From Parabacteroides bouchesdurhonensis (GTDB taxonomy: Bacteria; Bacteroidota; Bacteroidia; Bacteroidales; Tannerellaceae): 64,000 bases of DNA. The translations under genes were made by a program, and so were the position numbers. This document shows positions 21,079-31,020 of this stretch, one piece after another. The notes beneath the pieces are model-generated. The model was not told where the DNA came from, searched no databases, and was given only the letters and a program-made list of their open reading frames with translations. The DNA lies in NCBI RefSeq assembly GCF_900186615.1, contig NZ_LT896588.1:1924428-1988427 (forward strand), written 5' to 3'. How positions within the stretch are numbered: position 1 is the first letter of the stretch; every line of letters starts with the position of its first letter.

Positions 21079-21597
21079 ATGGCAGGAGTTAATAATAGAG
21101 TTAAATCGACCAACGACTTAGAGTTGAAGGACAGATTGGTTGCAATCAACCGCGTAACTAAAGTTACCAAAGGTGGACGTACTTTTAGTTTTGCTGCTAT
21201 TGTTGTAGTAGGAAATGAAGATGGTATTGTTGGCTGGGGTTTAGGTAAAGCAGGTGAAGTGACGACAGCTATCGCTAAAGGTGTTGAAGCTGCTAAAAAG
21301 AACTTGATCAAGGTACCGGTTCATAAAGGTACTATCCCTCATGAACAATTGGCAAAATTTGGTGGTGCTCAGGTTTTGATTAAACCTGCATCTCATGGTA
21401 CTGGTGTGAAAGCTGGTGGTGCTATGCGTGCTGTATTGGAAAGTGTTGGTGTTACTGACGTTTTGGCAAAGTCTAAAGGTTCTTCAAATCCTCATAATTT
21501 AGTAAAAGCAACAATCGCTGCTTTGAGTGAGTTAAGAAGTCCGTTTATGGTTGCTCAGAACAGAGGTGTTTCGGTAGAAAAAGTTTTTAGAGGTTAA
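21079..21597 (+). CDS. rpsE: 30S ribosomal protein S5
   Basis: 172 residues from ATG 21079 ([18 protein letters not shown]), the usual N-terminus in this phylum; an ATG at 21073 overlapping the rplR stop would add two residues and is equally possible. The dsRBD-like fold signature ([22 protein letters not shown]) and [18 protein letters not shown] are present. S5 acts at the mRNA entry channel and influences fidelity. Confidence 0.98.
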   Translation: MAGVNNRVKSTNDLELKDRLVAINRVTKVTKGGRTFSFAAIVVVGNEDGIVGWGLGKAGEVTTAIAKGVEAAKKNLIKVPVHKGTIPHEQLAKFGGAQVLIKPASHGTGVKAGGAMRAVLESVGVTDVLAKSKGSSNPHNLVKATIAALSELRSPFMVAQNRGVSVEKVFRG

Positions 21598-21616
21598 TTA
21601 GGGAGGATAATGGATT

Positions 21617-21793
21617 ATGGCAACTATTAAAGTTAAGCAAGTAAAAAGTAGAATTAAATGCCCTAAAGACCAAAAGAGAACTCTTGATGCACTAGGTCTG
21701 ACAAAGATGAATCGCGTAGTGGAACATGAAGCTACTCCGGCTATTCTGGGTATGGTTGAGAAAGTGAAACACTTGGTTTCAGTAGAAAAATAA
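21617..21793 (+). CDS. rpmD: 50S ribosomal protein L30
   Basis: 58 residues: MATIKVKQVKSRIKCP at the start, then LDALGLTKMNRVVEHEATPA, the L30 signature, and ending HLVSVEK. It occupies the expected slot between rpsE and rplO. It is preceded by AGGGAGGA 10-16 bp upstream, another purine-rich ribosome-binding-like stretch. Confidence 0.97.
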   Translation: MATIKVKQVKSRIKCPKDQKRTLDALGLTKMNRVVEHEATPAILGMVEKVKHLVSVEK

Positions 21794-21822
21794 TAATTGA
21801 TTGAAAAAATAAATTATACGAT

Positions 21823-22269
21823 ATGAATTTGTCAAATTTAAAACCTGCTGAAGGATCTACCAAGACTAGAAAAAGAATCGGCCGTGGTCCTGGTTCTGGA
21901 TTAGGAGGAACTTCAACAAGAGGTCATAAAGGTGCGAAGTCAAGATCTGGTTATAAAAATAAGATCGGTTTTGAAGGAGGTCAGATGCCTATTCAAAGAC
22001 GTTTGCCTAAATTTGGATTCAAGAATATTAATCGAGTAGAATATAAGGCTATTAATATTTCAACATTACAACAAATGGCTGAATCTCAGCAATTGACAAA
22101 GATTGGTGTTGAAGAATTAATTAATGCTGGTTTTATTTCTGCTTCTCAATTGGTTAAGATTCTGGGTAATGGTAATCTTACTGCAAAATTGGATGTTGAA
22201 GCACATGCTTTTTCTAAGAGTGCGGAAGCTGCAATTCAGGCAGTAGGTGGAACTGTTGTTAAACTCTAA
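21823..22269 (+). CDS. rplO: 50S ribosomal protein L15
   Basis: 148 residues, Gly/Arg-rich N-terminus (RIGRGPGSGLGGTSTRGHKG), then FEGGQMPIQRRLPKFGFKN. L15 is a late 50S assembly protein. The stop lies 3 bp before secY, the standard order. Confidence 0.99.
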   Translation: MNLSNLKPAEGSTKTRKRIGRGPGSGLGGTSTRGHKGAKSRSGYKNKIGFEGGQMPIQRRLPKFGFKNINRVEYKAINISTLQQMAESQQLTKIGVEELINAGFISASQLVKILGNGNLTAKLDVEAHAFSKSAEAAIQAVGGTVVKL

Positions 22270-22272
22270 GCT

Positions 22273-23613
22273 ATGAGAGCAGTCGAAACAATAAAGAATA
22301 TCTGGAAAATTGAGGATCTGAGAAATCGGATCCTCACCACTCTTTTACTGGTGGCCATATACCGTTTCGGAACGTATGTGGTGCTTCCGGGTATTGATCC
22401 AAAAGCGTTAACTGCTTTGCAAGAGCAGACGAAAGGCGGATTACTTGCACTGTTGGATATGTTTTCTGGTGGTGCATTCTCTAACGCGTCTATTTTTGCA
22501 TTGGGAATTATGCCGTATATTTCTGCATCAATCGTTATGCAGTTGTTAGCCATAGCAGTTCCTTCTTTCCAAAAATTACAGAGAGAAGGTGAAAGTGGCC
22601 GTAGAAAAATTAATCAATGGACTCGCTATTTAACTGTTGCGATTCTTTTGTTCCAAGGTCCTACCTATTTAGTGAACTTAAGTGTACAGTTAAAGGCAGC
22701 TGGAGCTGCTTTGCCGGCGGGTATCTGGTTTACAATTTCTTCTACCGTAATTTTGGCTGCCGGAAGTATGTTTATCTTATGGCTAGGTGAAAGAATCACG
22801 GATAAAGGTGTAGGTAATGGTATTTCATTCATTATCTTAGTTGGTATTATAGCTCGTCTGCCACATTCATTGTTCCAGGAATTTATTTCAAGAACAAGTG
22901 AAAAAACTGGTGGTTTGGTTATGTTCTTATTTGAAATGTTGTTCCTTTTACTCGTTATTGCAGGTGCTATTTTATTAGTACAAGGTACTCGTAAAGTTCC
23001 TGTACAGTATGCAAAAAGAATAATTGGAAATAAACAATACGGTGGTGCAAGACAGTATATTCCATTAAAAGTTAATGCTGCAAATGTAATGCCTATCATT
23101 TTTGCTCAGGCAATCATGTTTATCCCTATTTCAATTGTAGGTTTTTCTCATACAGGCGAACGTAGTGGTTTTTGGGCTGCTTTTATGGATAATTCAGGGT
23201 TCTGGTACAACTTTGTATTTGCGGTATTGATTATATTGTTTACATATTTCTATACAGCTATTACAATTAATCCGACTCAGATGTCTGATGATCTAAAGAG
23301 AAATAATGGATTTATTCCTGGTGTCAAGCCTGGAAAACATACCAAGGATTATTTGGATACCATTATGGACCGTATAACTTTGCCAGGGGCATTTTTCTTA
23401 GCCTTAGTTGCTATTATGCCTGCTTTTGCAAGAATTGCCGGTGTAAGTATGGCGTTCTCCCAATTCTTTGGAGGAACTTCTCTGTTGATTCTGGTTGGTG
23501 TAGTGTTGGATACATTACAACAAGTTGAAAGTCATTTGTTAATGCGTCACTATGACGGTTTGTTAAAGTCAGGAAGAATTAAAGGTCGTACAGGCTCAGT
23601 TGCCGCTTATTAA
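22273..23613 (+). CDS. secY: Preprotein translocase subunit SecY
   Basis: 446 residues with about ten membrane segments. The plug/TM2 region (LDMFSGGAFSNASIFALGIMPYISASIVMQL) and the cytoplasmic loop with TQMSDDLKRNNGFIPGVKPGK are typical. SecY forms the protein-conducting channel with SecE and SecG, which are not in the window. It sits at its usual place after rplO. Confidence 0.99.
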   Translation: MRAVETIKNIWKIEDLRNRILTTLLLVAIYRFGTYVVLPGIDPKALTALQEQTKGGLLALLDMFSGGAFSNASIFALGIMPYISASIVMQLLAIAVPSFQKLQREGESGRRKINQWTRYLTVAILLFQGPTYLVNLSVQLKAAGAALPAGIWFTISSTVILAAGSMFILWLGERITDKGVGNGISFIILVGIIARLPHSLFQEFISRTSEKTGGLVMFLFEMLFLLLVIAGAILLVQGTRKVPVQYAKRIIGNKQYGGARQYIPLKVNAANVMPIIFAQAIMFIPISIVGFSHTGERSGFWAAFMDNSGFWYNFVFAVLIILFTYFYTAITINPTQMSDDLKRNNGFIPGVKPGKHTKDYLDTIMDRITLPGAFFLALVAIMPAFARIAGVSMAFSQFFGGTSLLILVGVVLDTLQQVESHLLMRHYDGLLKSGRIKGRTGSVAAY

Positions 23614-23618
23614 CTAGG

Positions 23619-24404
23619 ATGATCTATTTAAAAACAGATGAAGAGATTGAGTTGATGCGTGAAGCAAATCAACTGGTGGGCAAAACTTTGGGCGAATTAG
23701 CCAAACATATAGCTCCAGGTGTTTCAACGCTTCAACTTGATAAAATTGCGGAAGAATTCATTAGAGATAATGGTGCAGTCCCGGCTTTTTTGGGATACGG
23801 AGGTTTCCCTAATTCAATTTGCGCTTCTTTAAATGAGCAAGTAGTCCATGGGATACCTTCATCTAAGACCATTTTGAAAGAAGGTGATGTCATCTCTGTA
23901 GATTGCGGTACAATTCTGAATGGATTTGTTGGAGATTCTGCTTATACTTTTTGTGTAGGTGAAGTCGATCCAGCGGTAAAGAGATTATTGAAAACAACAA
24001 AAGAGTCTCTATATCTTGGAATCCAGCATGCTCTTGAAGGAAAACGTTTGGGTGATGTAAGTAATGCCGTACAAACATATTGTGAATCCAAAGGATACTC
24101 TGTAGTAAGAGAATTGGTTGGACACGGTATAGGGCATAAGATGCACGAAGAACCGGAAGTGCCTAATTATGGAAGACCGGGATGTGGCCCTTTATTACGT
24201 AGTGGAATGTGTATTTGCATTGAACCTATGATTAATATGGGAAGCAAGAACGTCGTTTTTGAAAAAGATGGCTGGACTGTACGAACAAAGGATAGAAAAT
24301 GTTCTGCTCATTTTGAGCATTGTATAGCGATTCGTCCGGAAGGTCCGCAAATTTTGTCTTCATTTAAGTTTTTAGAGGAAGTACTAGGAAATAACGCAAT
24401 TTAA
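23619..24404 (+). CDS. map: Type I methionine aminopeptidase
   Basis: 261 residues. Metal ligands are visible: Asp in VDCGT and GDSAYTF, His in GHGIGHKMHEEP, Glu in CIEPM and Glu in FEHCIAI. It removes the initiator Met from nascent proteins in the cytosol. It follows secY by 5 bp; adk, which often sits here in other phyla, is absent. Confidence 0.98.
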   Translation: MIYLKTDEEIELMREANQLVGKTLGELAKHIAPGVSTLQLDKIAEEFIRDNGAVPAFLGYGGFPNSICASLNEQVVHGIPSSKTILKEGDVISVDCGTILNGFVGDSAYTFCVGEVDPAVKRLLKTTKESLYLGIQHALEGKRLGDVSNAVQTYCESKGYSVVRELVGHGIGHKMHEEPEVPNYGRPGCGPLLRSGMCICIEPMINMGSKNVVFEKDGWTVRTKDRKCSAHFEHCIAIRPEGPQILSSFKFLEEVLGNNAI

Positions 24405-24415
24405 TTTGATTTTAT

Positions 24416-24634
24416 ATGGCTAAACAGTCAGCAATAGAACAAGACGGAGTTATTGTAGAAGCGTTATCAAACGCTATGTTTCGTGTGGAATTGGAGAATG
24501 GACATGAAATTACTGCTCACATATCAGGAAAGATGCGTATGCATTATATAAAAATTCTTCCTGGTGATAAAGTAAGAGTGGAAATGTCTCCATATGACTT
24601 ATCGAAAGGTAGAATTGCTTTTAGATACAAATAA
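24416..24634 (+). CDS. infA: Translation initiation factor IF-1
   Basis: 72 residues, single OB fold: [26 protein letters not shown] then [27 protein letters not shown]-1 blocks the A site during initiation. Length and sequence are standard. Confidence 0.98.
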   Translation: MAKQSAIEQDGVIVEALSNAMFRVELENGHEITAHISGKMRMHYIKILPGDKVRVEMSPYDLSKGRIAFRYK

Positions 24635-24646
24635 AAATAATAAGAT

Positions 24647-24763
24647 ATGAAAGTAAGAGCATCTTTAAAGAAGCGTACTCCTGAATGCAAAATAGTAAGA
24701 AGAAAGGGACGCTTATACGTAATTAACAAGAAAAATCCGAAGTATAAACAACGTCAAGGATAA
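24647..24763 (+). CDS. rpmJ: 50S ribosomal protein L36 (zinc ligands lost)
   Basis: 38 residues, [20 protein letters not shown] and ending KYKQRQG. Compared with the zinc-binding form (ligands C11, C14, C27, H33), this protein has T11, C14, N27 and Y33, so it should not bind zinc. It lies between infA and rpsM as usual. Confidence 0.96.
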   Translation: MKVRASLKKRTPECKIVRRKGRLYVINKKNPKYKQRQG

Positions 24764-24799
24764 TTTATTATTTTTGCAAAATAATTATTAGTAAGTAAT

Positions 24800-25180
24800 A
24801 TGGCTATAAGAATAGTTGGTGTAGACTTGCCACAAAATAAAAGAGGAGAGATTGCCTTGACTTATATCTATGGTATTGGTCGTAGTGCGGCAAACTCAAT
24901 TTTAGCAAAAGCAGGAATTGATCGTGATATTAAGGTTAAAGACTGGACGGATGACCAGGCTGCAAAAGTGCGTGAAGTAATTGGCGCTGAATACAAGGTA
25001 GAAGGTGACCTTCGTTCGGAGGTTCAGCTGAATATTAAACGTCTGATGGATATCGGATGTTACAGAGGTGTTCGTCACCGTATTGGCTTGCCTTTAAGAG
25101 GACAGAGTACAAAAAACAATGCTCGTACTCGTAAGGGTAAGAAGAAAACTGTTGCAAATAAGAAAAAAGCTACTAAATAA
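24800..25180 (+). CDS. rpsM: 30S ribosomal protein S13
   Basis: 126 residues ([20 protein letters not shown]), a helix-two-turn-helix core ([16 protein letters not shown]) and the basic C-terminal tail ([18 protein letters not shown]) that reaches P-site tRNA. S13 bridges to the 50S subunit. Confidence 0.99.
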   Translation: MAIRIVGVDLPQNKRGEIALTYIYGIGRSAANSILAKAGIDRDIKVKDWTDDQAAKVREVIGAEYKVEGDLRSEVQLNIKRLMDIGCYRGVRHRIGLPLRGQSTKNNARTRKGKKKTVANKKKATK

Positions 25181-25191
25181 TAAGAGTTGAT

Positions 25192-25581
25192 ATGGCAAAA
25201 AAAACAGTCGCAGCAAAGAAGAGAGTCGTAAAGGTTGACGCTTACGGTCAAGCTCATATTCATTCTTCTTTTAATAATATTATTGTGTCTCTTGCCAACA
25301 GTGAAGGGCAAGTAATTAGTTGGTCTTCTGCAGGTAAGATGGGCTTTAGAAGCTCTAAGAAGAATACTCCTTATGCTGCTCAGATGGCAGCACAAGATTG
25401 TGCTAAGGTAGCTTATGATCTTGGTTTAAGAAAAGTAAAAGTATTCGTTAAAGGACCAGGAAACGGACGTGAATCTGCTATAAGAACGATTCATGGTGCA
25501 GGTATTGAAGTGACTGAAATTGTAGATGTTACTCCGCTACCTCATAACGGTTGTCGTCCTCCTAAAAAGAGAAGAGTATAA
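25192..25581 (+). CDS. rpsK: 30S ribosomal protein S11
   Basis: 129 residues, with [14 protein letters not shown] and the C-terminal [17 protein letters not shown] signature. It forms part of the 30S platform near the E site. It is followed by a 124-bp gap before rpsD. Confidence 0.99.
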   Translation: MAKKTVAAKKRVVKVDAYGQAHIHSSFNNIIVSLANSEGQVISWSSAGKMGFRSSKKNTPYAAQMAAQDCAKVAYDLGLRKVKVFVKGPGNGRESAIRTIHGAGIEVTEIVDVTPLPHNGCRPPKKRRV

Positions 25582-25705
25582 TTAAATTATAGTTTCTTGA
25601 ATATTGAATTTGAAATTGTGAATAGATTGCATATTGACCTTATCCTCTCTGTAATCGCGGCTGCACGGTTTCTGATTCATACAGAACATTAAAAATAATA
25701 AGAAA
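25582..25705 (+). promoter_or_regulatory. Possible S4 leader in the rpsK-rpsD gap
   Basis: This is the largest gap inside the S10-alpha block. It contains TCTGTA (25648-25653) that can pair with TACAGA (25680-25685), enclosing a GC-rich segment (GCGGCTGC). S4-binding leaders control rpsD or the alpha operon in Firmicutes and Gammaproteobacteria; an analogous element here is inference from position, size and the inverted repeat. Confidence 0.35.
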
Positions 25706-26311
25706 ATGGCAAGATATACTGGACCAAAAACAAGAATTGCCCGTAAATTCGGAGAGGCTATATTCGGTGCAGATAAAGTTCTTTCTAAAAAGAATTATCC
25801 TCCGGGACAGCATGGAAACTCAAGAAAGAGAAAAACCTCTGAGTACGGCATTCAGCTTCGTGAGAAGCAAAAAGCTAAATACACTTATGGTGTGTTAGAG
25901 AAACAATTTAGAAATTTATTTGACAAAGCTCAGCGTTCAAAAGGTATTACCGGGGAAGTGCTACTTCAATTATTGGAAGCTCGTTTGGACAATGTAGTTT
26001 ATCGTTTGGGTATTGCTTCTACAAGAGCTGCTGCCCGTCAGTTAGTTTCTCATCGTCATATAACAGTAGATGGAAAGGTTGTAAATATCCCTTCTTATGC
26101 TGTGAAACCTGGTCAGGTTATAGGAGTTAGAGAAAAATCTAAATCTTTGGAAGTTATTGCTGATGCGTTGTCTGGTTTCAACCATAGCAAGTATCCTTGG
26201 ATAGAATGGGATCAGTCATCTTTGAGCGGAAAATTACTGCATCTGCCTGAAAGAGCTGATATTCCTGAAAATATTAAAGAGCAGTTGATCGTAGAATTGT
26301 ATTCTAAATAA
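25706..26311 (+). CDS. rpsD: 30S ribosomal protein S4
   Basis: 201 residues ([17 protein letters not shown]), with an S4 RNA-binding domain around [27 protein letters not shown]. It nucleates the 30S body and sits at the mRNA entry. It has no N-terminal zinc cysteines. Confidence 0.99.
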   Translation: MARYTGPKTRIARKFGEAIFGADKVLSKKNYPPGQHGNSRKRKTSEYGIQLREKQKAKYTYGVLEKQFRNLFDKAQRSKGITGEVLLQLLEARLDNVVYRLGIASTRAAARQLVSHRHITVDGKVVNIPSYAVKPGQVIGVREKSKSLEVIADALSGFNHSKYPWIEWDQSSLSGKLLHLPERADIPENIKEQLIVELYSK

Positions 26312-26322
26312 TAATTGATTCC

Positions 26323-27315
26323 ATGGCGATATTAGCATTTCAAAAACCCGATAAAGTATTAATGTTGGAAGCGGACAACTTCTTCGGAAAGTTTGAATTT
26401 CGTCCGTTGGAACCCGGCTATGGTATTACCATTGGTAATGCCTTGCGCCGTATTCTCCTGTCGTCTCTTGAAGGTTTTGCTATTACATCCATAAAAATTG
26501 ACGGTGTTGATCATGAATTTGCAACAATACCGGGAGTTTTGGAGGATGTGACAAACATTATCTTGAATTTGAAACAAGTGCGTTTCAAACATATAGTAGA
26601 CGATATTGAGAATGAAAAAGTAAGTATTACTGTTTCGGGTTCGGAAGTGTTCAAAGCTGGTGATATAGGTAAACAACTAACAGGTTTCGAGGTATTGAAT
26701 CCTGACTTAATTATTTGCCATTTAGATCCGAATGCAAGTTTTCAAATTGAATTGACGATCAATAAAGGTCGTGGTTATGTTCCGGCAGATGAAAATAGAG
26801 ATCCGAATGCAGACCTTCATGTTATTGCAATTGATTCTATTTATACTCCGATCCGCAATGTAAAATATTCAATTGAGAATTTCCGCGTTGAGCAGAAGAC
26901 GGACTACGAAAAGTTGGTTCTTGAAATAGCCACAGATGGTTCCATTCATCCGAAAGAAGCATTGAAAGAAGCTGCTAAGATTCTGATTCATCATTTTATG
27001 TTGTTCTCAGATGAAAAGATTGCAATCGAGACAGTAGACACTGATGGAAATGAAGAATTTGATGAAGAAGTACTTCATATGCGCCAGTTGCTTAAGAGCA
27101 AATTGGCTGATATGGATCTTTCTGTTCGTGCATTGAATTGCTTAAAAGCCGCAGATGTTGAAACATTGGGTGAATTAGTGAAGTTCAACAAAAATGATTT
27201 GTTGAAGTTCCGTAACTTCGGTAAGAAGTCGCTCACTGAACTTGATGAACTGCTTGAAAGCTTGAACCTTTCATTCGGTATGGATATCACAAAATATAAA
27301 TTAGATAAAGAGTAA
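26323..27315 (+). CDS. rpoA: RNA polymerase alpha subunit
   Basis: 330 residues. The N-terminal assembly domain (about 1-230) has [20 protein letters not shown]; the C-terminal domain (about 255-325) has [20 protein letters not shown] and [13 protein letters not shown], the helices that contact UP elements and activators. It is located between rpsD and rplQ, as in most bacteria. Confidence 0.99.
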   Translation: MAILAFQKPDKVLMLEADNFFGKFEFRPLEPGYGITIGNALRRILLSSLEGFAITSIKIDGVDHEFATIPGVLEDVTNIILNLKQVRFKHIVDDIENEKVSITVSGSEVFKAGDIGKQLTGFEVLNPDLIICHLDPNASFQIELTINKGRGYVPADENRDPNADLHVIAIDSIYTPIRNVKYSIENFRVEQKTDYEKLVLEIATDGSIHPKEALKEAAKILIHHFMLFSDEKIAIETVDTDGNEEFDEEVLHMRQLLKSKLADMDLSVRALNCLKAADVETLGELVKFNKNDLLKFRNFGKKSLTELDELLESLNLSFGMDITKYKLDKE

Positions 27316-27323
27316 GTAAAGCG

Positions 27324-27833
27324 ATGAGACATAATAAAAAAATAAATCATTTAGGTCGTACGAACACTCACCGTGACGCAATGCTTTCAAATATGGCTTC
27401 TTCTTTGATTAAGCATAAGAGAATTTTTACAACAACAGCAAAAGCAAAAGCGTTACGTAAGTTTGTTGAACCTCTTATTACAAAGTCTAAAGACGATACA
27501 ACTCATTCAAGGCGTATGGTATTTAGTACTTTACAAGATAAATATGCGGTAACTGAATTGTTTAAGGAAGTTGCACAGAAGATAGGTGATCGTCCAGGTG
27601 GTTATACCAGAATTATTAAAACAGGTAACCGGTTAGGAGATAATGCTGCAATGTGTTTTATTGAATTGGTTGATTATAACGAAAACATGTTGAAAGAAAA
27701 TGTAGCTAAGAAAACTTCTAAAACAAGACGTTCTCGTAAGAAGGCAACTGCTGCAACTGAAGCTGCTCCTGTGGCTGAAGCTCCTGCAACAGAAGCTCCG
27801 GAAGCAACAAGCGAAGAAAAAGCTGCTGAATAA
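27324..27833 (+). CDS. rplQ: 50S ribosomal protein L17 with acidic C-terminal tail
   Basis: 169 residues. The core ([20 protein letters not shown] to about residue 125) matches L17. The last 35 or so residues are a low-complexity Ala/Glu/Pro tail ([19 protein letters not shown]), beyond the E. coli length. It is last gene of the cluster, followed by a strong terminator. Confidence 0.98.
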   Translation: MRHNKKINHLGRTNTHRDAMLSNMASSLIKHKRIFTTTAKAKALRKFVEPLITKSKDDTTHSRRMVFSTLQDKYAVTELFKEVAQKIGDRPGGYTRIIKTGNRLGDNAAMCFIELVDYNENMLKENVAKKTSKTRRSRKKATAATEAAPVAEAPATEAPEATSEEKAAE

Positions 27834-27857
27834 AAAAGATTATTCTTTTAATAATAT

Positions 27858-27893
27858 AAAAAGCCGTTTCCTATACAAGGAAATGGCTTTTTT
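27858..27893 (+). terminator. Terminator of the ribosomal cluster
   Basis: An AAAAGCC-TTTCC stem pairs with GGAAA-GGCTTTT across a short loop and is followed by a T run, 25 bp after the rplQ stop. Confidence 0.85.
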
Positions 27894-28005
27894 GTTTAGA
27901 ATCGGGTGCATAGTTCGTTACAATAGAATATGAATGATTGGCTGCGTTAATTGGATTATAGATAAACCCGATGGACTTTTTCAACATTATCTATTCTCCG
28001 TTTGT

Positions 28006-28013
28006 TATATTTG
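28006..28013 (+). promoter_or_regulatory. eno promoter -7 element
   Basis: TATATTTG, a perfect TAnnTTTG, lies 45 bp upstream of the eno ATG. No convincing TTTG -33 element; a TTTTTCAACATTAT stretch lies at 27977-27990. Confidence 0.6.
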
Positions 28014-28025
28014 CAAAGGACATGA

Positions 28026-29354
<1,329 letters not shown>

Positions 29355-29404
29355 TACTACCGTACTCGCTACATAATCACTTCGATTATGTAAACATATA
29401 CACA

Positions 29405-29436
29405 AAAAGCCGGCTATAGAAAAGCCGGCTTTTTTC
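29405..29436. terminator. Bidirectional terminator between eno and the DUF4907 gene
   Basis: AAAAGCCGGC pairs with GCCGGCTTTTTT around a 9-nt loop. The T run on the plus strand ends eno, and the A run on the other side gives a U-tract to the convergent minus-strand operon. Confidence 0.85.
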
Positions 29437-29451
29437 TTAGAGTGTGCTAAC

Positions 29452-29811
29452 CTATTCCTTTTGCTTAAAGAGATACTTTATATCATCTTTTGTAATAGAG
29501 AAGTCTTGATTGCGATTTAATCTTTCCAGCACTAATGAACCTGCAGCTTTAGCACTTGTTTCATTGGGAAAAGACATCATTGTATCAATTGAAGGGATGG
29601 TAGGTTGGTAAATCAACACTTTCCTGTTCATCCTGATTTTATACCCCCAGCCATCCTCCAATTGAAATGTTTGCAACTCCAGTTGCCGTCTGTCCGGAGA
29701 CCCCATTTCTCCGGAACGATAAAATAATAAACCAATAAGTACCAGTAGCAGTAACGAACATGATGCAATCATGCTCTTCCTGTCTTTAATAATCGTCATC
29801 ATCATACTCAT
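29452..29811 (-). CDS. DUF4907-type small membrane-anchored protein
   Basis: About 119 residues from ATG 29811 (MSMMMTIIKDRKSM); several in-frame ATGs (29838, 29805, 29802, 29799) make the start uncertain. One hydrophobic N-terminal helix (ASCSLLLLVLIGLLFY) precedes a small domain with GWGYKIRMNRKVLIYQPTIP and a following helix, which I match from memory to DUF4907, a Bacteroidales family often next to kelch lipoproteins. The start overlaps the 3' end of the kelch gene, so the two are co-transcribed and probably work together at the cell surface or periplasm. Function unknown. Confidence 0.65.
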   Translation of the reverse strand: MSMMMTIIKDRKSMIASCSLLLLVLIGLLFYRSGEMGSPDRRQLELQTFQLEDGWGYKIRMNRKVLIYQPTIPSIDTMMSFPNETSAKAAGSLVLERLNRNQDFSITKDDIKYLFKQKE

Positions 29812-30787
29812 AAGGGTGAAGTTCCCAAATGTCATCAAAACATAAAGTACTGCTCTTGCCTGATACTATAAACCCTCTTTCTCCGGAGGAAAAAGAAGCT
29901 GTTGATGTACGAGCCGTGCCTTTGAACTTAGCAACATTTTCCCACAAGTCTGTTGCAGGGCTGTATTTCCAAGTATCACTGCGGACACTTCCGCTCTCAC
30001 CGCAAGCTATATAAGCTGCGCCGTCGATAACGAAAGCCACTCCGTTGGTTCGTACAATATTGTAATCGTCATCATAATCATCATCGGAAGTATCGGAAAT
30101 GTCGCGTAGTTGTGTCCACAAACCGGTAGAAGGATTATACTTCCAGAAATCATTTACATAATCGCCATTATTTAATCCGCAACATACATATGCTTCATCA
30201 TTAATAACAAAGCTGGTGGCGCCGGTCCGTTTACTGCCTCCGATACTTATAATCTGTTCCCAAGCGTTGGTTGAAGGGTTGAATGAATAGAAATCCTTCA
30301 GGTAATTACCATCGTAACCACAACCGATATATCCTTTTCCCGCCACTCCGAATCCTACGGCTCCATAGCGGGCCGATCCCGGAAAATCGGCTTTCTGTTC
30401 CCACGTATTACCGGCAGGATTGTATTCCCAGAAATCTTTCAGGTAGTTCTCTTTGTCGTAGCCGGTCCCCAGATAACCTTTTTCATTGACCGTAAAGGCA
30501 ACCGCGGTATGGCGGGCTGTTCCGGGAAAAGAAGCCAATTGCGTCCAGCTGTCCATTTCTATGTCATAAACCCATAAGTCGGATAAGCATTTCTTGTTGT
30601 CGTATCCGCAAACCAGATACCCTTTATTGCCGATCGTAAAGGAAGAAGCGGCATACCTGGCTAACCCGTCGAAGTCGGAAACGCGATACCACTTGCCTAT
30701 TAAATCGTCGTCATCATCGCTTTTGCATGATGGTAGGACTGCCAGCAGCAGAAATAGCATGACTGCCAATAATCTTTTTTGTTTCAT
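29786..30787 (-). CDS. Six-bladed kelch-repeat surface lipoprotein
   Basis: 333 residues. A lipoprotein signal with acylated Cys near residue 21 (LPSCKSDDDDD) is followed by a run of Asp, a surface-export-like signal in Bacteroidetes. The rest is six kelch repeats of about 47 residues, each with a pattern like A-R-x-x-A-x-x-F, G-K-G-Y-x-x-x-G-Y-D, L-K-D-F-W-x-Y-P and W-E-Q. The third-to-fourth loop carries an Asp-rich insert (SDDDYDDDY), and the C-terminus ends EYDDDDY. Kelch propellers bind partners or glycans. Its promoter carries one of three matching LytTR-type operators. Confidence 0.85.
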   Translation of the reverse strand: MKQKRLLAVMLFLLLAVLPSCKSDDDDDLIGKWYRVSDFDGLARYAASSFTIGNKGYLVCGYDNKKCLSDLWVYDIEMDSWTQLASFPGTARHTAVAFTVNEKGYLGTGYDKENYLKDFWEYNPAGNTWEQKADFPGSARYGAVGFGVAGKGYIGCGYDGNYLKDFYSFNPSTNAWEQIISIGGSKRTGATSFVINDEAYVCCGLNNGDYVNDFWKYNPSTGLWTQLRDISDTSDDDYDDDYNIVRTNGVAFVIDGAAYIACGESGSVRSDTWKYSPATDLWENVAKFKGTARTSTASFSSGERGFIVSGKSSTLCFDDIWELHPYEYDDDDY

Positions 30788-30817
30788 TCTATAGTGTATT
30801 ACTGTTCTTTATGGATG

Positions 30818-30883
30818 CAAAAGAACATGACATTTACGGGCTGCACAACAAAAATCGACAGACGGCCCTTTTCTCTCGGTAAA
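30818..30883 (-). promoter_or_regulatory. LytTR-type operator and promoter of the kelch operon
   Basis: Reading the minus strand: TTTACCGAGA, 11 bp, TCTGTCGATT, 4 bp, TTG, 20 bp, TTCTTTTG (30825-30818). The spacing is identical to the operators at 30909-30974 and 34981-35046. The half-sites are the weakest of the three (7 of 10 matches each to TTCACCGATT or TTCATCGATT). Confidence 0.5.
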
Positions 30884-30908
30884 AGGCTATAGATAAAAGG
30901 TTAGCCAT

Positions 30909-30974
30909 TTCACAGAATGAAGCCGCCCGTTCACCGATTATTCTTGTATCCTTTTATGAGATGTCTGTCCTTTG
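30909..30974 (+). promoter_or_regulatory. LytTR-type operator and promoter of the DUF4270 operon
   Basis: TTCACAGAAT (30909-30918), 11 bp, TTCACCGATT (30930-30939), 4 bp, TTG (30944), 20 bp, GTCCTTTG (30967-30974). Direct repeats with a 21-bp period match how LytTR proteins bind; the imperfect -7 box fits an activated promoter. Confidence 0.6.
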
Positions 30975-31020
30975 CCGGCAATTAAGGCAAACTGCTGCCC
31001 ATTCATAAACTGAACACACT

